Part shown: positions 43,172 to 55,363 of the stretch, in pieces
How positions within the stretch are numbered: position 1 is the first letter of the stretch
Layout: every line of letters begins with the position of its first letter
Assembly (NCBI RefSeq): GCF_012103215.1
Contig: NZ_JAAVNE010000037.1
Location: forward strand, 1 to 55,363
Length of the DNA stretch: 55,363 nucleotides
Direction of reading: 5' to 3'
DNA from: Falsiroseomonas selenitidurans
Lineage (GTDB): Bacteria > Pseudomonadota > Alphaproteobacteria > Acetobacterales > Acetobacteraceae
The notes under the pieces: model-generated
Databases searched by the model: none
The model's input: only the letters and a program-made list of their open reading frames with translations
Told to the model about the DNA's origin: nothing
Program-made: the position numbers and the translations under genes

Positions 43172-46011
43172 CTATCCACGCCGGGCGCGCCAGCGCGCCC
43201 AGGGCGATGTCTGCGGCAGGCGGCGCGGTTCCTCCGCCGGGCCGGTCAGGCGCAGGCCGAGATCGGGCGAATCCGGCACCGCCGGCCGCGCCAGCACCTG
43301 CAGGTCCAGCGTCGCGCGCGGCAGGTCGATGCTGCCGGACAGGGTCGCGGTGGTGTCGCCCTCCGCCGCCATGCGCGCCGTCTCCAGAAGCAGCCGGCCA
43401 GATTGCAGGGCGGCCTCCACCTCCAGCCGCTCGAAGGCCGTGGCGCCGGACAGCAGGGCGGCGCGGATTGCGGCCTCGGCGGCCACCGCATCCGCCCCGG
43501 TGCTGGCGCTGGCGGCGCCGGCCAGGTCGAAGCCGGCCAGCACGCCATCCCGCAGGTCCAGCTGCAACCGGCCGGCCAACGAGGCCAGCAGGGCGGCGGG
43601 GGAAAAGCCCGTTGCCTCCAGCGCGAAGGCCAGGTCGCCGCGGGCGGCGGCGATGTCCACCGGCAGGTCGAAGGCGGGCTCCCCCAGCGTCGCGCCGGTC
43701 AGCCTGCCGGCCAGGGCCAGGCGCGGCGGCAGGCCCGGATCGGCCTCGGCCGTCAGGGTCGCCTGCAACTGGCCGCCGGCCAGCCGGGCGTGCAGCGCCT
43801 CCAGCCGCAGCCGCGCCTCGTTCAGCCGCAGCGTGGTGGCGGCTTCTTCCAGCGTCACCTCGCCGATGGTCACGCGGGCGGCTTCCAGCGCCAGTTCCGC
43901 ATCCAGCCCCGCCAGCGCCCGCAGCCCGAGCGGTTCCCTGCTGCGCCAGCCGGGGAAGGGCAGCGGCAGGTGTTCCGCCGCGATGCGTCCGGACAGGCGC
44001 GGCCGGCCTTCCAGGTTCAATGCCAGCGCACCCCGCGCCCTCAGCGCGGCGGCCACCAGCTCGAAGCTTTCCGCCGCGATGCGCCGGGGGCTCAGGGCCA
44101 GCGTCGCGATCAGGGACAAGGAGCCCTCCCCGAGCCAGGTGCCGACCTCCGTCTGCAGGGCCTCGGAGATCAGGCGCGGGGCGCCAGGGTGGCGCAGGGT
44201 CAGCCCCAGCGTGCCTGTGCGGCGGGGCGCATCCAGCGTGCCATTGGCTTCCAGCCGCAACTCGCCCAGCTCGGCGCTGCCGCGCAACGCCAGCGCCTCC
44301 ATCATCCCGCCGCCGGCCAGGCGCAGCGCCACCGCCTGGTCCGCCAGCGCCGTGCCGCCGGGCCAGATTCCGGGGAACAGCGCCGCGAGGCCGCGGGCGG
44401 AGGATCCGGTGGCCTCCAGGTTCAGATCCTGCAGCCGCAGCTGCGGCGCCACGCCCAGCACGCCGGAGACGGCGAGGTCGATGCCGGCCAGCCGGCCGGA
44501 CAGACGGCGCAGAGTCAGCCGTCCGGCTTCCAGCGCGCCATCCAGCGCGGCGCGTTCCAGCACCGCCTCCCCCAGCCGCACGCGTTCCGCCGCCAGCCGA
44601 AGGTTGAGGTCCACGATGCCCAGGGCGCGGCCGGCGCGCACCGGGTCGAAGCCCTGCGGCAGCCAGCGCGCCAGGTCCAGCTCGTTCACCGACAACCCCA
44701 GGCCCAGCGCCGGGCGCGGGCCATGCCGCAGCACCCCGGCGCCGGAGATCTGCAGGGCGCCGAAGCTGGCGGCGAATTCCGGCATCGCCGCCTGGGCGTC
44801 CTCCAGCACCAGGCGCATCCGGCCCTCGCCCTGGCGCAGCAGCGTGGGGTCCAGCTCTGCCACCGGCAGGCCGAGCGCGGCGAAGGTGGTGCGCAGGTCG
44901 GGGCCGGCAAAGCGGGCGCCGAGCTCAAGCCGGGCGCCTGCCGTCGCCCCGGCCAGTTCCAGCTCCGTCTCCCCCGGCAGCAGCAGGGAGACATCGGACA
45001 GCGTCAGCCGGCCTTCCTCCAGGAAGGCGGCGCCGCGCAGACGGCGGAGCGTGACGCCGCGGAAGCTGCCGGCTTCCGCCGACAGGTCGATGGACACCGG
45101 CCAGGGCCGCGGCCCGGCGCCGCGCAGCGCCGCCACCCAGCCATCCAGGTCCAGCCGGCTGGCCACCAGCGCGATATCCAGCCGCGGCGCCGGCGCCAGG
45201 CGCAGCGCCACGGCCCCGCGGGCCGGGCTGCCGGCGATCTCGATCGCCAGCTCATCCGCCGCGATCAGCTCGGCCGAGGCGGAAAGCCGGCCGGCGGCGC
45301 GAAAGGCGCCGGCCGGGCTGGGCAGCATGGCGGAGAGGTCGGGTCCGCTGGCCTCCATCTGGCCTTCGAAGCCGGTGCCGGGGATCAGCACGCCGCGGAC
45401 ATTGCCCAGCACCTCCGGCAGCACCACCGCCATCTCGAAGGTGGCGATGCCGTCCCAGCCCGGGCGGCCGAGCGAGGCGGTGAACTGCGTGGCGCGGCCG
45501 GCCCAGGTGAAGCTGCCGGCGACTTCCAGCGATTGCGCCGGGCCGCCGGAGGACAGCCGGGCGGAGACGCCTTCCAGCGCCGCCTCCCCGATCCGCACCG
45601 TGCCGTCTTCCAGATTGGCGTCGAGCCGGGTGATCCAGGCCGGCGGGCGCAGCGCCAGCAGCCCGCCGGGCGGCCAGGGCAGGCGCAGATCGGCGCCGAC
45701 CAGCGCGATCTCGCGCGGCGAGAGCCGGCCGCCGAGCAGCGCCGGCAGGTCGAGCCGCACGCGCAGCAGCCGGGCGGTGAAGCTGTATTCCTCACCCGGC
45801 TCGCCCACCGCCACGCCGCCGGCGCGCACCACCGGCTGCGGCAGCAGGGCGAGCTCTACCGGCCCGTCCAGCGTCACCCGGCGGCCGAGCTGCAGGCTCG
45901 CCAGCTCCGCCAGCCGGCCGCGCCAGGGTTCCCAATCAACGAAGCGCGGGCCGAACCAGAGGCCGGCGCCGATCACGACGAGCAGCAGCAGGAGCGCGGT
46001 GAGCAGGCGCT

Positions 46012-46015
<4 letters not shown>
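43172..46015 (-). CDS. AsmA family protein
   Basis: A large envelope protein of 947 residues: one N-terminal membrane helix (MKRLLTALLLLLVVIGAGLWF), then FVDWEPWRGRLAELASLQLGRRVTLDGPVELALLPQP, the classic AsmA opening, and a very long beta-rich periplasmic region with the C-terminal AsmA_2-like part. Members are bridge-like proteins connected with phospholipid transport between membranes. The ATG overlaps the stop of the oxoprolinase gene (ATGA), an unexpected partner. An 18-base direct repeat flanks its stop codon. Confidence 0.9.
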
Positions 46016-49674
<3,659 letters not shown>

Positions 49675-49750
49675 GCCCGCCATCCTCCTGCCATCCTGCC
49701 CATCCCATCCACGCGTCCGGGCCGCAAGGCCGGACGGGATGACAGCGTAA

Positions 49751-49780
49751 CATTGACGATTTATCGACAAATCGTCAATG
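49751..49780. promoter_or_regulatory. 30-bp operator-like inverted repeat between oplA and the MarR-like gene
   Basis: Two perfect 12-bp arms, CATTGACGATTT and AAATCGTCAATG, flank a 6-base centre ATCGAC. The site is AT-rich against a GC-rich background and lies 77 bases before oplA and 28 bases before the regulator ATG. Each arm carries a TTGACG that could serve as a -35 for the gene it faces. This is typical for autoregulated divergent MarR-type control. Confidence 0.8.
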
Positions 49781-49807
49781 ATGCCGCACCAGCCCAAGGA
49801 TCGCCGC

Positions 49808-50326
49808 ATGCCAGGCCGCACCGTCGCCGGACCCGTCGTTTCCTCCGCCCATCTCGCGGCCGGTGCCTCCCCCGCGCTGTCGGAGGTGGAGTTCGGACTG
49901 ATCCTGGCCGGCCACGGCTTCCACCGCTGGATGGTGCGCTGCATGGCCGCCGCAGGGCGGCCCGGCATGTCGGTGACCGAGATCCTGATCCTGCACACCG
50001 TCCGCCACCGCGACCGGCCGAAGCGGCTGGCGGACATCCTTCTGGTGCTGGACATCGAGGATGCGCACATCGCCAGCTATGCCATCCGCAAGCTGGAGGA
50101 GGCCGGGCTGGTCGTCACCGGCCGCGCGGGGAAGGAGAAGCTGGTGGCGGCGACGGAGGCCGGCGCGGCGCTCTGCGCCGCCTATGCCGAGGTGCGGGAG
50201 CGCCTGCTGGCCCGGCCGCTGCGCGCCGCCGGGCCCGGGGAGGCACAGCTGTCCGCGGTGGCGGAGCTGCTGCGCGGCCTGTCCGGCTTCTACGACCAGG
50301 CGGCACGGGCGGCGGCGACCCTGTAG
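49808..50326 (+). CDS. MarR-like winged-helix transcriptional regulator
   Basis: A 172-residue protein with a MarR-type winged helix: helix 1 FGLILAGHGFHRWMVRCMAAAG, HTH region SVTEILILHTVRHRDRPKRLADILLVLDIEDAHIASYAIRKLEEAGLV and wing TGRAGKEKLVAATEAG, followed by a dimerisation helix. ATG 49808 is chosen because AAGGA lies 7 bases upstream; ATG 49778 would overlap the operator. Divergent from the oxoprolinase gene, which it probably represses; the ligand may be the substrate or a product of that enzyme. Confidence 0.88.
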   Translation: MPGRTVAGPVVSSAHLAAGASPALSEVEFGLILAGHGFHRWMVRCMAAAGRPGMSVTEILILHTVRHRDRPKRLADILLVLDIEDAHIASYAIRKLEEAGLVVTGRAGKEKLVAATEAGAALCAAYAEVRERLLARPLRAAGPGEAQLSAVAELLRGLSGFYDQAARAAATL

Positions 50327-50381
50327 CCGGGGTGCCGCTTCATGCTACCAGGGGGGACCGGAAGACGGGCTGGGGCAGCAG

Positions 50382-51152
50382 TTGAGCATTTGGGGCAAAT
50401 TGCTGGGCGGCGTCGCCGGCTTCGTCACCGGCGGGCCGCTGGGCGCGGTGATGGGCGCCGCGCTGGGCCATGCGGCGGACCAGGGGCCGGCCACGCGCAT
50501 CGGGCCGGGGGCGGCGGACCTCGCCGCGCTGCTGGGCAACAAGGAAACCCTGTTCGCGATCTCCGTCATCGTGCTCTCGGCCAAGCTGGCCAAGGCGGAT
50601 GGGCCGGTGCAGCGGGCGGAGATCGACGCCTTCAAGGCGATGTTCCGCATCCCGCCGCAGAATCTGCGCGAGGTCGGGCAGATGTTCGACGAGGCGCGGC
50701 GCGACACCGGCGGGTGGGAGCCCTTCGCCGACCGGCTGGGGGAGGCCTTCGCCGACAACCGCGCCATGCTGGAGGATGTGCTGGCGGCGCTGTTCTACAT
50801 CGCCCGCGCCGATGGCCCGCTGACGATGGGGGAGCTGCGGCTGCTGCAGGGCGTGCACCAGCGCTTCGGCCTGGATGCCCCCGCCTGGGATCGCGCCAAG
50901 GGCGGCCAGGCCGGCCAGGGGGGGGCGGCGCAACGCCGCGTGGAGGAAATCGACGCCTATGCCGTGCTCGGCCTGCCGACCACCGCGACCGATGAGGAGG
51001 TGCGGCTGGCCTGGCGCAAGCTGATGCGGGAAAACCATCCGGACGGGCTGGCCGCGCGCGGCGTGCCGGCGGAGTTCGTCGACCGCGCCACCCGCAAGGT
51101 GGCCGAGATCAACGCCGCCTGGGACCGGATCAAGCGCCAGCGCGGGCTGTGA
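50382..51152 (+). CDS. DjlA-like protein with TerB and DnaJ domains
   Basis: A 256-residue protein starting at TTG 50382 (MSIWGKLLGGVAGFVTGGPLGAVMGAALGHAAD), whose glycine-rich N-terminal segment is typical of DjlA-like proteins. A TerB-like helical domain follows (about 45-165, LSAKLAKADGPVQRAEIDAFKAMF, FYIARADGPLTMGELRLL), then a C-terminal J domain (about 190-256) with the HPD motif in MRENHPDGLAARGVP. The J domain would stimulate DnaK. Overlaps the amidase gene (TGATG). Confidence 0.9.
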   Translation: MSIWGKLLGGVAGFVTGGPLGAVMGAALGHAADQGPATRIGPGAADLAALLGNKETLFAISVIVLSAKLAKADGPVQRAEIDAFKAMFRIPPQNLREVGQMFDEARRDTGGWEPFADRLGEAFADNRAMLEDVLAALFYIARADGPLTMGELRLLQGVHQRFGLDAPAWDRAKGGQAGQGGAAQRRVEEIDAYAVLGLPTTATDEEVRLAWRKLMRENHPDGLAARGVPAEFVDRATRKVAEINAAWDRIKRQRGL

Positions 51153-51832
51153 TGGGCCTGCGCATCCGCGACCTGCCCAGCCCGAACCAGGACGACCGGC
51201 CGCTGCCGGTGGACATGCTGGTGCTGCACTACACCGGCATGCGCAGCGGGGCGGAAGCGATCGCCCGGCTGCGCGACCCCGCCGCCCGCGTCTCCAGCCA
51301 TTATGTCGTGGAGGAGGATGGCGCGGTGTTCCGGCTGGTGCCGGAGGACCGCCGCGCCTGGCATGCCGGCCTTTCCCACTGGCGGGGGCATGAGTTGCTG
51401 AACGGGCGGTCGGTGGGCATCGAGATCGTCAATCCGGGGCATGAATTCGGCTACCGCCCCTTCCCGGCGCTGCAGATGGCCGCCGTCTGCGAGCTGTGCC
51501 TGGGCATCATCGCCCGGCACGGGATCGCGCCGCGGGATGTGGTGGCGCATTCGGACGTGGCGCCGGACCGCAAGCAGGATCCTGGGGAGTTGTTCGACTG
51601 GGAAGGGCTGGCGGCGAACGGCGTCGGCCTGTGGCCCGCCGGGACGCCAGTGCCGGCGCCGGATCAGGCGGGGGCGCCGGCGCTGCTGGCCCGCATCGGC
51701 TACCGCACCGACCTGCCCCTGCCGGTGCTGCTGCGCGCCTTCCAGCTTCATTGGTGGCCGCGGCGCATCGATGGCGTGGCGGATGCCGCCACGCTGGCGC
51801 GGCTGGCGGAGGTGGCGGCCGCCTGTGGCTGA
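51152..51832 (+). CDS. N-acetylmuramoyl-L-alanine amidase (AmpD-like, Amidase_2)
   Basis: A 226-residue zinc amidase without a signal peptide, probably recycling muropeptides in the cytoplasm. Zinc ligands sit in MLVLHYTGM (H) and VVAHSDVAPDRKQDPG (H and D). SSHYVVEEDGAVFRLV, AWHAGLSHWRG and NGRSVGIEIVNPGHEFGY are family segments. The C-terminal ~55 residues (ALLARIGYRTDLPLPVLLRAFQLHWWP) resemble a peptidoglycan-binding domain 1. Start ATG 51152 overlaps the djlA-like stop; the end overlaps the next gene by 8 bases. Confidence 0.92.
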   Translation: MGLRIRDLPSPNQDDRPLPVDMLVLHYTGMRSGAEAIARLRDPAARVSSHYVVEEDGAVFRLVPEDRRAWHAGLSHWRGHELLNGRSVGIEIVNPGHEFGYRPFPALQMAAVCELCLGIIARHGIAPRDVVAHSDVAPDRKQDPGELFDWEGLAANGVGLWPAGTPVPAPDQAGAPALLARIGYRTDLPLPVLLRAFQLHWWPRRIDGVADAATLARLAEVAAACG

Positions 51833-52352
51833 GCGCGTTGCCGCCATCCTGGCGGCCAGCCCCGGCCACCGGGACGCTCTGCAGGCCCTGGCCCTGGCCG
51901 GCCCGCGCGGCGGCCTGCTGGCGGCGGGCTTCGTGCGCAACGCGGTGTGGGACGCACTGGCCGGCCGCGTGCCGGATGTGGCGGGGCTGGCGGATCTGGA
52001 CGTGGTGCACCTGGACGGGGCCGCGCCGGATGCGGCTTGGCAGGCGGCGCTGCGCGCGGCGCGGGGGCTGCCCTGGCAGGTGTCGCATCAGGGCCGGATG
52101 GCGGCCCGGCATGGCCACGCACCCTACCCCGATCTGGCATCCGCCCTGCGCCGCTGGCCGGAAACCGCGACCGCCATCGGCGCGCGGCTGGCCGCGGGGC
52201 GCGTCGCGATCCTGGCCCCCTTCGGCGTGGCGGATCTGCTGGGCTTCGTGCTGCGCTGCCCGCCGGGCGGCGACCCGGCGGCGCTGCGGGCGCGCGCCGC
52301 GACAAAAGGCTGGCTGCGGCGCTGGCCCGGGATCCGCGTCATCCCGGATTGA
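51825..52352 (+). CDS. nucleotidyltransferase-like protein (NTP_transf_6 / DUF925)
   Basis: A 175-residue protein from GTG 51825: VAERVAAILAASPGHRDALQALALAGPRGGLLAAGFVRNAVWDALAG. GFVRNAVWDAL followed by ADLDVVHLDG (D-x-D-V) is the pattern of the NTP_transf_6 family, whose substrate is unknown. A C-terminal ATKGWLRRWPGIRVIPD closes it. The start lies within the amidase end. Its last codons and stop are formed by the first unit of the 29-bp tandem repeat that precedes rnpB. Confidence 0.82.
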   Translation: MAERVAAILAASPGHRDALQALALAGPRGGLLAAGFVRNAVWDALAGRVPDVAGLADLDVVHLDGAAPDAAWQAALRAARGLPWQVSHQGRMAARHGHAPYPDLASALRRWPETATAIGARLAAGRVAILAPFGVADLLGFVLRCPPGGDPAALRARAATKGWLRRWPGIRVIPD

Positions 52353-52478
52353 CCGCGGCAAATCCTGGCACCGCGGATTGACCGCGGCAATTCCCGGCGC
52401 CGCGGATTGACCGCGGCAATTCCCGGCGCCGCGGATTGACCGCGGCAATTCCCGGCGCCGCGGATTGACCGCGGCGAC
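52345..52478 (+). repeat. 29-bp tandem repeat array, five units, ending in the rnpB promoter
   Basis: CGGATTGACCGCGG recurs at 52345, 52374, 52403, 52432 and 52461, with an exact 29-base period. Units 2 to 4 are identical, while units 1 and 5 diverge after the core. Each unit holds TTGACC and a CCGCGG-ATTGA-CCGCGG hairpin. Unit 1 supplies the stop codon of the preceding gene; unit 5 supplies the probable -35 box of rnpB. There are no spacers, so it is not a CRISPR array. Confidence 0.9.
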
Positions 52479-52493
52479 GCCAGGGGCGATGTC
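52465..52493 (+). promoter_or_regulatory. probable rnpB promoter
   Basis: TTGACC (52465-52470), 17 bases and GATGTC (52488-52493) end 6 bases before the rnpB 5' end at 52500, which fits a start at the mature end. The -35 belongs to the last unit of the 29-bp array. The -10 box is poor, as is common in GC-rich alphaproteobacteria. Confidence 0.5.
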
Positions 52494-52499
52494 AGGCAC

Positions 52500-52920
<421 letters not shown>

Positions 52921-53292
52921 AGCTTTCCGGGGGTCTGCGGGCCTCATCCCGCCCCACTCAAGGAACAAAAAGCGAATACAGTGAAAGGCACGCGCTCACG
53001 CGCTGTTTTCTGTGGATCGCAAGCAGAAGCGGCCGCTAATAGACTGTTAAGGCGCGTTTTTGGCTTTCGCATCCCAGCTCCGCACCCTGTTTTTCGCTTG
53101 CTGGCCCGGATAATCCCGGGTATTCCCTGGTTATCCCGATCGGGGCCCGGCTCGGGGGGGCATTTGAGGGCTTCGAACAGGATGGTCGGGCGAGCCGGTG
53201 GGGGTCGGGGGGCCCCCGCCGGCCGCTGACCGGGGTGGCATCAGGGGATGGCGGCCACCCGGCCGCCCTTTGGGGGGCAGCAGCATCGCGCG
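52921..53292 (+). other. 372-base intergenic region before the division cluster
   Basis: No gene is seen between rnpB and mraZ. A short CGCG-rich inverted repeat followed by TTTT at about 52989-53010 might end the rnpB transcript. A possible promoter lies at 53098-53126. The G-rich part from 53140 onward holds several GGTGGGG-type runs that could include MraZ binding boxes, but I could not define a regular repeat. Confidence 0.5.
53098..53126 (+). promoter_or_regulatory. possible promoter of the mraZ (division) cluster
   Basis: TTGCTG (53098-53103), 17 bases and TATTCC (53121-53126) lie in the most AT-rich part of the gap, about 167 bases before mraZ. The match is moderate; other starts nearer the gene cannot be excluded. 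Confidence 0.3.
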
Positions 53293-53780
53293 ATGACCCA
53301 ATTCGTGGGCACGCATACTGGAAAGCTGGACCGCAAGGGCCGCATTTCCGTGCCCGCGCCCTTCCGCGCAGAGCTGGAGGCTGCCGCCACGAACCAGCTC
53401 GTCTTCCGTACCTCCCACACGCATCCCTGCATCGAGGCACGTTCGCGCCCGGTTTTCCAGAAGATCGTCGATGGCATCCAGGACCTGCCGCATTTTTCCG
53501 AGGAGCGCGAATTGCTGGAGGCGACCCTGATCTCCGGCAGCGAGATGCTGAAGCTCGACAGCGAAGGTCGGCTGGTGTTGCCCGAGGAGATGATCGCCGA
53601 ATGCGAGCTGGGCGACCAGGTCGCCTTCCTCGGCAAGGGCGACAGGTTCGAGATCTGGAACGAAGCCGCCGCCCGCGCGCATATCGCGGACAGCAAGAAG
53701 CGCGTGCGCGAATTGCGTCTGACCGTGTCGGCATCAGGCGCCGGCGCATCGCCCCTCAACACGACTCCGCGGAGCGTGCC

Positions 53781-53784
<4 letters not shown>
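53293..53784 (+). CDS. mraZ: transcriptional regulator MraZ
   Basis: First gene of the division and cell wall cluster; it binds repeats upstream of its own gene and represses the cluster. The 163-residue protein has two SpoVT/AbrB-like MraZ domains: GTHTGKLDRKGRISVPAPFRAELE (about 5-60) and EMLKLDSEGRLVLPEEMIAECELGDQVAFLGKGDRFEIWN (about 80-135). ATG 53293 begins MTQFVGTHTG; an earlier ATG (53248) would add 15 unrelated residues. Stop overlaps rsmH (ATGA). Confidence 0.95.
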
Positions 53785-54766
<982 letters not shown>

Positions 54767-54770
<4 letters not shown>

Positions 54771-55363
54771 TCCGCCCCTTCACGATCCTCTGCTTCTGCG
54801 CCTTCGCCGGCGCCGGTGCCTGGCTCTACCAGGTGAAGCACCAGGTCGCGACGCAGGACCGCGAACTGCGCAGCCTGTGGCGGCAGACCGAACAGGCGCG
54901 CGACCGCACCGCCATCCTGCGCGCCGAATGGGCCCTGCTGAACGAGCCGGAGCGGCTGCGCCAGGCGGCGCAGCGGCATCTGGCACTGACGCCGATGCAG
55001 CCGCAGCAATTCACCCGCCTGCCGGAGATGGAGCGCCGCCTGCCGCAGGCCATCGCCTTCGCCGGCCCGCCCAACCTGTTCGTGCCCGACCAGGGCCGTG
55101 CCGGCACCGCCCAGGTGATGCTGGCCGCCGCCCAGGTGACGGCCCCCGTCCCGGCCGACAACCCGGTGGCTGAGAGCCCGGCCGCCCCTGACCCGATGGT
55201 CGGGGTGGGCGAGCTGCCGCCGCCACCCCCTGCCGCGCCGCCCATGCTGCTGGCCGCCGTCCAGATGCCCCAGCCGGCCCGCGCCCCCGCCCGCGCCGCC
55301 CCGGCCGAGACGGTGCGCCGGGACGAGGCGCCGGCGCCGCAGGCCCTGGCCGCGACGCTCGCC
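54767..55363 (+). CDS. ftsL: cell division protein FtsL-like, truncated by window end
   Basis: Position after rsmH and the pattern of one N-terminal membrane helix (IRPFTILCFCAFAGAGAWLY) followed by a coiled coil (KHQVATQDRELRSLWRQTEQARDRTAILRAEWALLNEPERLRQAAQRHL) identify FtsL, a bitopic subunit of the divisome core FtsQLB. The frame then continues as a proline/alanine-rich tail to the window edge without a stop, longer than the roughly 120 residues of E. coli FtsL, as seen in other alphaproteobacteria. 199 codons visible. Confidence 0.88.

Noticed and set aside
49675..50070. N-terminal extension of the oxoprolinase frame up to 50070
   Set aside because: It would run through the operator and antisense to the MarR-like gene; the family starts at the WQFWIDRGGTFTDIV segment, with a good ribosome site before ATG 49674.
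52345..52478. CRISPR array suggested by repeats with a 29-base period
   Set aside because: The units are directly joined with no unique spacers, and there are no cas genes in the window.

Overview
The window is GC-rich chromosomal DNA from an alphaproteobacterium. It looks most like Acetobacteraceae (a Roseomonas-type genome). The reasons are a circularly permuted two-piece tmRNA gene, the alphaproteobacterial general stress response set (PhyR, NepR, EcfG-type sigma factors), the alpha-type SspB adaptor, and the hflK-hflC-DUF2065-Do-protease order. Almost everything is housekeeping; the only mobile DNA is at the left edge. Genes are packed tightly, with many ATGA, GTGA and TGATG stop/start overlaps.

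Layout. 1-390: end of an IS3-type element lying inside an IS630-type transposase, next to tRNA-Lys(CTT). 780-6707 (minus): cell-shape cluster mreB-mreC-mreD, a repeat-bearing gap, then mrdA (PBP2) and rodA. 6937-10237: two small lipoproteins, an SbmA/YddA-like ABC exporter and a DUF1328 membrane protein. 10270-14347: general stress response locus with phyR, two ECF sigma genes, nepR and a HisKA_2-type kinase. 14280-16121: leuA, preceded by a leucine-rich leader peptide. 16183-19718: hydroxyacid dehydrogenase, I78 inhibitor-like lipoprotein, PuuE-like deacetylase, SOUL protein and racemase-like protein. 19715-24814: GNAT, ilvC, zinc peptidase, ilvN and ilvB. 24789-28264: miaA, serB and a Do-type protease. 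28403-33089: DUF2065, hflC, hflK, Mrp/ApbC and ribokinase. 33086-35317: small membrane protein, thyX and a sulfotransferase-like protein. 35472-36321: permuted ssrA directly followed by sspB. 36416-42430: class I fumarase, DUF1272, a peptide-type substrate-binding protein, RidA, VOC and class II fumarase. 42444-50326: RHH protein, small hypothetical protein, AsmA, fused 5-oxoprolinase and its divergent MarR-like regulator with a palindromic operator. 50382-52352: TerB-DnaJ protein, AmpD-like amidase and a nucleotidyltransferase-like protein. 52345-52920: a 29-bp tandem repeat array running into rnpB. 53293-55363: start of the division cluster mraZ-rsmH-ftsL, with ftsL cut by the window end.

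How it fits together. Three themes recur. The first is envelope growth and division (mre/mrd, dcw start, AsmA, amidase). The second is branched-chain amino acid synthesis (leuA, ilvBN, ilvC). The third is protein quality control (HflKC, Do protease, tmRNA with SspB). The observations most worth following are regulatory: the leucine leader of leuA; EcfG-type promoter sequences close to the stress locus; a stress kinase whose ATP-binding boxes are degraded; a 12+6+12 bp perfect operator between oplA and its regulator; and a 29-bp repeat that multiplies the probable -35 element of rnpB.
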